Positions 56,749 through 64,000 of a DNA stretch of 64,000 nucleotides are shown here, piece after piece. Numbering within the stretch: position 1 is the first letter of the stretch; each line of letters begins with the position of its first letter. The position numbers were made by a program, and so were the translations under genes. The stretch is from Pseudisothecium myosuroides (Eukaryota > Streptophyta > Bryopsida > Hypnales > Lembophyllaceae): positions 12,152,001-12,216,000 of the forward strand of contig OX637293.1 in assembly GCA_951799445.1 (NCBI GenBank). Direction: 5' to 3'. The notes beneath the pieces were generated by a model. It had not been told where the DNA came from. It was given only the letters and a program-made list of their open reading frames with translations, and made no database searches.

Positions 56749-57143
56749 CATTAGAAAAAAATTCAACCCTTGGGAGGGCTCCTTCCCTTTGCAAAGGGGC
56801 TGTGAGTTCCTCGCAATGGAACTCATAGTCCCTTTGAGAGACAATGGCCACTATTCATCATCAATGATGAATAGTGGCCACAATAAAAAAATATTAAAAA
56901 AATATTAAAATATTAAAAAATACTAAAATATTAAAATTTTATTAAATATTATAATAAATAATTATTAATTTAAATTAATAATAATATAATAATAATTTAG
57001 GCTGACGAGGATAATTTCGGCCAGGAGTCTTTAGTTCGATGGAAAAAAAGAAAAAAAAAACATTTTTTTTTCAATTTTTCGGCCAGCAATCGCTACTGTC
57101 TAGGAACTCACAGCCCTCCCAAGGGCTCTTATTTCTTCTAATG
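56749..57143. mobile_element. CATTAG-ended foldback (CACTA-like), 395 bp, with perfect internal hairpin
   Basis: Left end CATTAGAAAAAAATTCAA then CCCTTGGGAGGGCT; reversed right end CATTAGAAGAAATAAGAG then CCCTTGGGAGGGCT. Both sides also carry CTGTGAGTTCC. A 34-base hairpin at 56846-56879 has 16-bp arms (GGCCACTATTCATCAT) with a 2-base loop. Confidence 0.65.
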
Positions 57144-57372
57144 CGTTGTACTTTTATTTTTATACAACCAAAAGGCTATTAAAAGTTGTGGAAAACCACT
57201 ATGGTCCCTATGCAAGTGACAAACGATTTTCATCTCAATCCAACATTTGATGAAATACATACTTTTTGCTTGTAGAAAAAATTCCATCTTCATGGCCTAG
57301 GCAAATATGTGTCAATCCAGTTAGGGGTTAGCCCTCTTGTTTGGGCAATGTTTTAATATTTGTTCCAATGAT

Positions 57373-57607
57373 GCTAGTGCATGAGTGCAAAGACGTGAGC
57401 CTACAAGCCTTAAGCCTAGTTGTAGGTATGTATGTACAACCATTAAAGGAATTTATAGCATGTGTACCTATAGTATAGATACACTAAAAATATAGAAAGA
57501 GTTTATAATATAGGTTTCTATAATATAAATATGTATAACTGTAGAAGGTGCCAATAATATAAACTCCTAGGCTCATGGACTCATAGATTCTATGCTCATG
57601 TTTTAGC
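57373..57607. mobile_element. GCTAG-ended foldback, 235 bp
   Basis: Left end GCTAGTGCATGAGTGCAAAG then GTGAGCC; reversed right end GCTAAAACATGAGCATAGAA then CATGAGCC. The interior contains several TATAGATAC and ATAGGT motifs. Third member of the family. Confidence 0.6.
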
Positions 57608-59220
57608 ACTTACATATTAGTTCTAATAGCTCACACAATTTCTACAATAGTATCAAATTAATAATTCATATTTAGTGAATAAAGTGTATAATCCAAAAAA
57701 ATAGTAAGACAACCAATAAATAATTTGCTTAGTATTTAAATGCTAAATCAAATTTAAAGATAGTGTATATATATATATATATATATAATATTTATAATTA
57801 AAATCATTAATAAATATTCATGATGCAAAAGTGTGAATTCAAATAAAGATTAAAAATATTCACAATATTCTATTAATTTAATGGATTTTCATTCATAAAT
57901 ATGATTTGCCATGATACTTCAAAAATTTTGTCTTCTAACTTACTTTCAAATCGGCTCTATTTTGGTTGTCCAACTTTCAAATCCAAACTTTATTGTGTCT
58001 ATTCAAAGAGCTTTTTGATGAACTTCCAATGATAGTAATCAAGCCCTTTCCTTTCGGCACCATAGGGCCAGATTGCACTATTTCAAAAAATAAATTTCTA
58101 CTTTTTGCTAGATAGAAGTAATCTTTTTTTGTCAAAAAAATTCCATTTCTACTAACAATGTGGATGAAATTGTGCCACATTTAGATGAAAAAGTGCATGA
58201 ATATGATTGAAAAGTGTTATTTTGTCCAAACGATGGATGAATGTGAAAAATATATTGCTTCACCAAATTTTAAGTGATTGCCATCTTGGCACTTTTTCAT
58301 AAAGTAAAAAAAAAGGCTAATACCATATGCGTAGGTCAATTTTGGAAATAAATTTGGAAAATTTGGAAAATTTGTACAACTATTTCTGAACATCTGAAAA
58401 AATTTCATTGTTGCTAATTTTGAATATCAAAAAATTATTCTTGAGAAAATTTAAAAGAAGGAACACATTTAATCATGAATAGAAAAAAAGCAGTTCAAAA
58501 TTTGGAGTGTCCAAAAATTAGAAAAAACAAAGTGCCGAAAGTCAAGAAATCCAAATCAAGTTGCCAAACTGTCTGAACTACAAAAAGTAAACTATTTCGG
58601 CAGCAACGTGACGAAACTGACCTAAGATAGTAGCACCCATAACTGTCAAAATAAGGGTTTTGAGCATGATTATTATTAATAAAGATTCTGAAAATTGTAG
58701 GATCCTATTAGCAAGAGAAAAATAACACATGTACACTTCTGAATGTATTATTTGGATACTATGAGAATAAGTTATGAATTTTTAAAGAGCCAACTGCAAT
58801 TGCACCTAATACCAACACTAGGGTTTGATGTTCAGATATAGTACATGCTTGTAATCACATCTATTTATTTCCACAGATTTTTCAAGATTTTAGAAGTGAC
58901 GGTTTTGGGTACAGTAACGGTTATGGACAGTGATCTCAAAACAGGTTCAGGGTTTTTAGCCAAATGTTCATTTTTGGAAGACTTTTTTTGAATTTACACT
59001 GAGGTCAAAAGAAATTAAGTAGAAATTGAGTGAAATTTAGCCAGTTTTGAGATCGCTGGTTATGGATGTAGCTACCTTATGCATACAACAAGTTCTAAAT
59101 TTACACCAAGCAACATGTTTAGTGAGTTGTTTAGAGTGTTCCATTGAAGGTGCTCTCCATGCCGTGAATGATATTTAGAGCCGGGATGCGCAAATCAGGT
59201 CTTCCGAGTTTCACAAGCCA
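57608..59220. other. AT-rich intergenic stretch upstream of the ubiquitin-RUB gene
   Basis: Contains a short (AT)n at about 57762-57786. No gene or terminal repeats recognised. Confidence 0.4.
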
Positions 59221-59224
59221 GAGC

Positions 59225-59232
59225 TATATAAG
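59225..59232 (+). promoter_or_regulatory. TATA box of the ubiquitin-RUB gene
   Basis: TATATAAG in a GC-richer context about 420 bases before the ATG, followed about 30-50 bases later by a CTGTCTGTCTGTCTTTCTTC pyrimidine tract suitable for a start site. Confidence 0.65.
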
Positions 59233-59480
59233 GCTAAAGGGGTGAACCACACCGCTTTGTCTGTCTGTCTGTCTTTCTTCACAGTCGTATTGTACACCCC
59301 ATCGTCTCCATTTCCCCGTTGTCTCCGTGATCGCATCCAACTGGCTCCGCCAAGGTATTCCCGCAGCTCGACTTCTCGTTGCGTGTAATTGACGCTATTC
59401 TGTTGCTGCTGCATATTTTTTTGGCTTTCGGAGAGAGCTTATTTCCATTCTTTTTCGTGCCCTATTGGCTTCGCACTCCG

Positions 59481-59489
59481 AAACCCTAA
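59481..59489 (+). promoter_or_regulatory. Telo-box in the leader of the ubiquitin-RUB gene
   Basis: AAACCCTAA, the same motif found in pairs upstream of RACK1. It lies between the TATA box and the ATG, so it would be in the transcribed leader or a leader intron. Confidence 0.6.
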
Positions 59490-59644
59490 GTGCGTGTGTG
59501 GTTTGCGGATTTTCGTGACAAATTCGGAAGGTCTCGGGGTCTTGGAGTTTGTGAGAACGTTTCTCATTTTTTGCTCGTGGTTTGGACTCGTAGGGTGAAG
59601 GTCTCGGGGTTTAAATCCGAAGGAACGTCGGTTTTGTCGGCAAG

Positions 59645-60553
<909 letters not shown>

Positions 60554-61179
60554 CCACTATGGATGTGGTGGTTGAGTTTGGATCAGATAATATGCTAAAA
60601 GTCTTGGTGTGGCTCATGTAGGCTGATTGATGTTCTTCTCAATGTACACCCAGATGAGTGCTTACCTGTTTTGTGTACTCGCACTCTGGAGCAGTTGGAT
60701 TTGATCGTTTGTGTAATCCTGTTTTCTACATGCACTATGATGCTGGAGGTCTGAAACTGTACTTTGGGGCTATAACATTGTAATCCCCACTTTGAGGAAA
60801 TTGCGTGTAAATATTTGTCTATATTTTGAGACTTTTGATTGCATTTCGCTGCTGTGAATTACACTGATTTACGTATTAGTTACATGACTTGGGCGCTCTT
60901 TTGGGTTCCGGGGTTTAGAAAAGATTTTCTAGAGTCAACAGCATGCTGGCACCGTGCTAATGATTGTTCTGCTAGTGCATGGATGGTAATATAAATCTGT
61001 AGGTTGTAGCAAGGATTCTGAGTCAGTGTTGGGAAAAAACGGCGACTAGTTAGCCGGTGGAATTGGTAAAAAAACGGTTTAAAAACGTCGGCAAAAACAA
61101 TTTGAAAACGTCGGCAAAAAAACTGGTGTTACCTTGTATTTTTTGGATACCTTATGATGATATATCAAAACTACTAGTG
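60554..61179. other. 3' flank of the ubiquitin-RUB gene
   Basis: Includes the likely 3' untranslated region (T-rich, with TGTAA motifs near 60780-60815). No other feature recognised apart from a short repeated phrase AAAAACGTCGGCAAAAA at 61080-61125. Confidence 0.45.
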
Positions 61180-61400
61180 TGCCCTGTGCCAATGTCACAA
61201 TCGAAATAAAAATAAAAATAAAATTTTAATTCATTAAAACTTTGAAATTCAATAACTTTCCCACCGTTGCTCCAAACGTCACGAAACAAAGCTGGTGCAT
61301 CCCTCCTTGCCAAGGGCTTTTCAATGGTACCAAGCATGCAACCAGGGATGCATGATTTGGGAGATCTCAATGTAACAAAACAAAACAAAAATAGCCAAAC
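61180..61400. repeat. Dispersed repeat (relative of 50085-50300)
   Basis: Shares TTTGAAATTCAATA, CACGAAACAAAGCTGGTGCA, CAATGGTACCAA and GAGATCTCAATGTAACAAAA, ending in a CAAAA-rich tract. Confidence 0.6.
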
Positions 61401-61566
61401 TTAAAGTATGGATGATATATCAAATCTATGACATATTAGATATGGATGATATATTAAAGTGCAAATTCCATGTGTACCCAAAATCAACCTTGGGTTCTTA
61501 TGTCACTCTTGACAAGAATATATTTGGAATTGTTTTAGGAACAAGGTTGAATTAGGTATTTTTATC

Positions 61567-62484
61567 TTAATCCCTTATTTCTACCAAAAAACACTCAAAA
61601 CTGCTATTTCTATAGGAAAGAGTTAAAACAATTTAAATTGATTTTTTTCCACATCTAACCATAGGATCTTACACCTAATTAGTATGAAAAAGTGTAGAAA
61701 AAATTTCAAATTTTTTGACCGCACAGATTGTAAGATATTTGCGTTTAAAGTGGAAAAAACAAGTTTTTCAGCACATTGCGGGACCAGATTTTTTGACTTT
61801 GAACATTTTTAACTTAAATTTTTTGCACTACAAAGTTTCGAGCTTTAAATTTTGATAGTGTAGAATTGAATTGAGAATCTAGGAAAAAAAATTCAAAAAA
61901 ACTTAATTATCATTCTTAAAAAAATTGTTAAGTAAAAGTAGGTCCAAGATAGAAGGAAAATCTAAAATATTCATATATTTTAGATGGAATTAAAATGCAC
62001 TAATCCCGATGGTGAGATTTTTCTAGCAAGTAAACTAAACCATGAAAAAAAAGAAAAATTAAAAAATTTGAAAAATTGCATTCAGAAATGAATCCTACAA
62101 TTTAGTTTTTTCAAGAAGATGCTCTAACTACCGGAAAAACAAGAATGTCCATAACTTTCTCATAACAAATCCAAATGAAATGAATCAAAGCTTTCCAGAT
62201 AGACAAAAGTATAATCTATACGAAAAAAATATTAAAAAAAAAATTCAAATTTTTGCAATTTTTTTTTTGCTGCCCGGACTGCCCCCTGTCATCTGTTTTG
62301 AGCTTATTTGGTCATAACTGTTGTTCCTGGGCATCAATTGTGAAAAAATTATATTCCCACAAAGTTAATCAGCTTTTCTACCTCCAAAAAAAGTTTCAAA
62401 AAATCAAGATAAAATTTCAGCTTGTAGGTACCTACCCGAAAACACATTTGTCCTCCAAAGGGACAACAGTCCTTCAGGGGTTAA
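61567..62484 (-). mobile_element. TTAA-flanked piggyBac-like element, reverse orientation
   Basis: TTAA at 61567-61570 and 62481-62484. The right terminus GTCCTTCAGGGG is good; the left is worn (TCCCTTATTTC). The interior is collinear with the reverse complement of copy 1, with the subterminal hairpin as TTTGTCC-tccaaa-GGGACAA. Confidence 0.82.
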
Positions 62485-62650
62485 CCTTGAAAGGGTAGGC
62501 CCATGACCATGTATTCAAGTCTCACAATCCTTTACTTTGTTTGTTGGCTTTTAGCTACTACATATAAATGAAATTTATTATATTTAGTATTAAGAAATGA
62601 AATCATAGATCTTTTATGAGTCATAAAAATTTCAAATTAATGTGAATTTT

Positions 62651-63660
62651 TTAACCCCTGAAATCTCATTGTTCCCTTGGGAGATAAAATGGATTTTGGG
62701 TAGGCTCTTGGGTCGTTGCAAGAAAGACCATCTGTTTTTGTTCCACTTTGGCAGTTTTGAGCCTCTGGGGGGGGGAGTACTATAAAATTAGAAAAACATT
62801 TAAAAAAAAATATGAACAATATGAACAATGTATAGACTTGTAAGAAGAAGGTTCCCTATGAAGGAAAAGTCCAAAAAAATTCTTTAAGTGGGAGAACTAG
62901 AAAAGTGCAGAATCGCCAGAAAATAGATACTTGGACGTTTTAATTAGTAAAAAATAGGAAAAAACATTTTTAAAGAAAATAAAAATAGATCATTTGGGAA
63001 GACTTTATGATGAAGAGATTTTTTTTTTAAATCATCTTGAAACCATCTCCAATGTTCAGAATTGTGTGCGCAAGGGAGCCCTCTTTGCATGGACGTAGAC
63101 AACATAAAATAAAATATTTTTAAATGCCCCTTGGTAGAAACATGAGTTCCTACTATGAAAATAGACCATAGAAATTTCAGCTCTAAATCATTAAATTTGG
63201 GGACTCCATAGTACTCAAAACCCTTAAAACTCAAAATGTGACATATTAAGTTAATTGATTTTTAAATATAAAATGATTTTTTTTAATTTCTGAAAAATAT
63301 AAGATATGATGACACTCAAGACATACATCTTTAATAAAAAATTCAAATTCATGCGAGTCATACTGCAAAAGTTATTGCAAACGAAAGCTAAAACACTCTA
63401 GCTGTGACAAATACCTAGTACCACTCTTTCTTGCAATGATCCTCTTATGGTTTCAATATTCATCATGATTATTTGAAACTTTATGTGAAGATAGAAAAAT
63501 ACATTTGCTTTTTAAAATATAATTTTCTATTTCAAATGATGCGTGGGAGCAAAAGTTATGGTACAAAAAGCCTTTTTTTTAGGTGCGGCAAATATAAATC
63601 TGCCCACACAAAAATTCAAAAAAAATTCAAAAAAATTATTTTTCATAGATTGGAGTTTTT
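62651..63660 (+). mobile_element. TTAA element split by a nested GGGT-ended element
   Basis: TTAA at 62651-62654 followed by CCCCTGAAATCTC and GGATTTTGGGTAGGCTCTT. The copy resumes at 63447 (ATGGTTTCAATATTCATCATG, then GTGGGAGCAAAAGTTATGG), collinear with copy 1. It follows copy 1 to about 63655 and then diverges. The right end is not seen in the window. Confidence 0.75.
62710..63442 (+). mobile_element. GGGT-ended TIR element, 733 bp, TSD TCTT, nested
   Basis: Left end GGGTCGTTGCAAGAAAGACC, reversed right end GGATCATTGCAAGAAAGAGT. TCTT at 62706-62709 is repeated at 63443-63446. Copy 1 of the host TTAA element runs through this site uninterrupted. The interior is collinear with 28608-30731 (reversed, minus its nested copy). 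Confidence 0.88.
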
Positions 63661-64000
63661 AAACTAAACTCCAAATTTCATTACATCAAGTAGGCACAAA
63701 CAATAGAGTAGGGGCCAGCCACCACGACCAACCCTGAAGCAAGACCCGCCTCTAGCTACCTAGATATTAGCTTTGGATTTGAAATGGCAAGTGGCTAAAA
63801 TTTGACAATTTCATAAAAATGCAACTAGATATCCACACCAATTGGTTGCTAGTCTCACCAAACAAAAATTGTCTAGTTTTGAATACTCCATTTTTTGAAT
63901 CCAACTAGTTATTTTCTCAAGGCATCAAACTACCCATGGTTCTCCCAAAATATTGGTCAATGATGGTTAACATAGTTTTCAGAGAGTTGAAATTAAATGT
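63661..64000. other. Window edge, nothing recognised
   Basis: Follows the point where the last TTAA element diverges from copy 1. It may be a further insertion or the flank of a truncated copy; this cannot be decided here. Confidence 0.3.

Overview
The window looks like nuclear DNA of a green plant: AT-rich, repeat-dense and gene-poor. Four well-supported host genes lie in the right-hand third: an AP2/DREB transcription factor (41178-41954), an intronless RACK1 (49724-48774, minus), a spliced two-B3-domain protein (about 53593-51433, minus, 5' end unresolved) and a spliced ubiquitin-RUB/NEDD8 fusion (59645-60553). GTAAGG-type introns, telo-box promoters and the DREB and RUB types indicate the land-plant/streptophyte lineage. 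The long repeat-filled gaps and TTAA-targeting transposons would be unusual for a typical seed plant, so a fern, lycophyte, bryophyte or streptophyte alga is my guess; the species cannot be fixed from sequence alone.

The left half (about 1.4-36.8 kb) is dominated by one unit present three times: minus strand about 1440-5750, plus strand about 11000-18660, and plus strand about 31800-36830. The first two form a large inverted repeat with a 4-5 kb spacer. Each unit carries a short acidic reading frame whose C-terminal half resembles the tail of the DREB protein at 41 kb but has no AP2 domain. It is intact at 12129-12521 and 32836-33186 and frameshifted at 5349-5729. The first two units also carry a dead N-terminal fragment of the splicing factor CWC25, with the same stop codon in both, and a small one-membrane-span reading frame.

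Into this background several families of non-autonomous DNA transposons have inserted. The most striking has about 15-bp terminal inverted repeats (CCCCTAAAGG...) flanked by TTAA, as in piggyBac. There are about ten full, partial or divergent copies, and TTAA as the target is supported by three comparisons with unoccupied homologous sites inside this window. A second family begins GGGT(G/C)(A/G)TTGCAAG and makes 4-bp duplications. The two families are nested in each other in both directions, so their periods of activity overlapped. Small CACTA-like foldbacks, GCTAG-ended foldbacks, a 51-bp minisatellite and an 88-bp (AT)n tract fill other gaps. No transposase, retrotransposon polyprotein, rRNA, convincing tRNA or CRISPR array was seen.

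The four host genes are not a functional cluster. RACK1 and the ubiquitin-RUB gene share telo-box (AAACCCTAA) promoter or leader motifs typical of translation and growth genes. The DREB gene has a G-box upstream and a long tandem-repeated leader that could encode an upstream reading frame.
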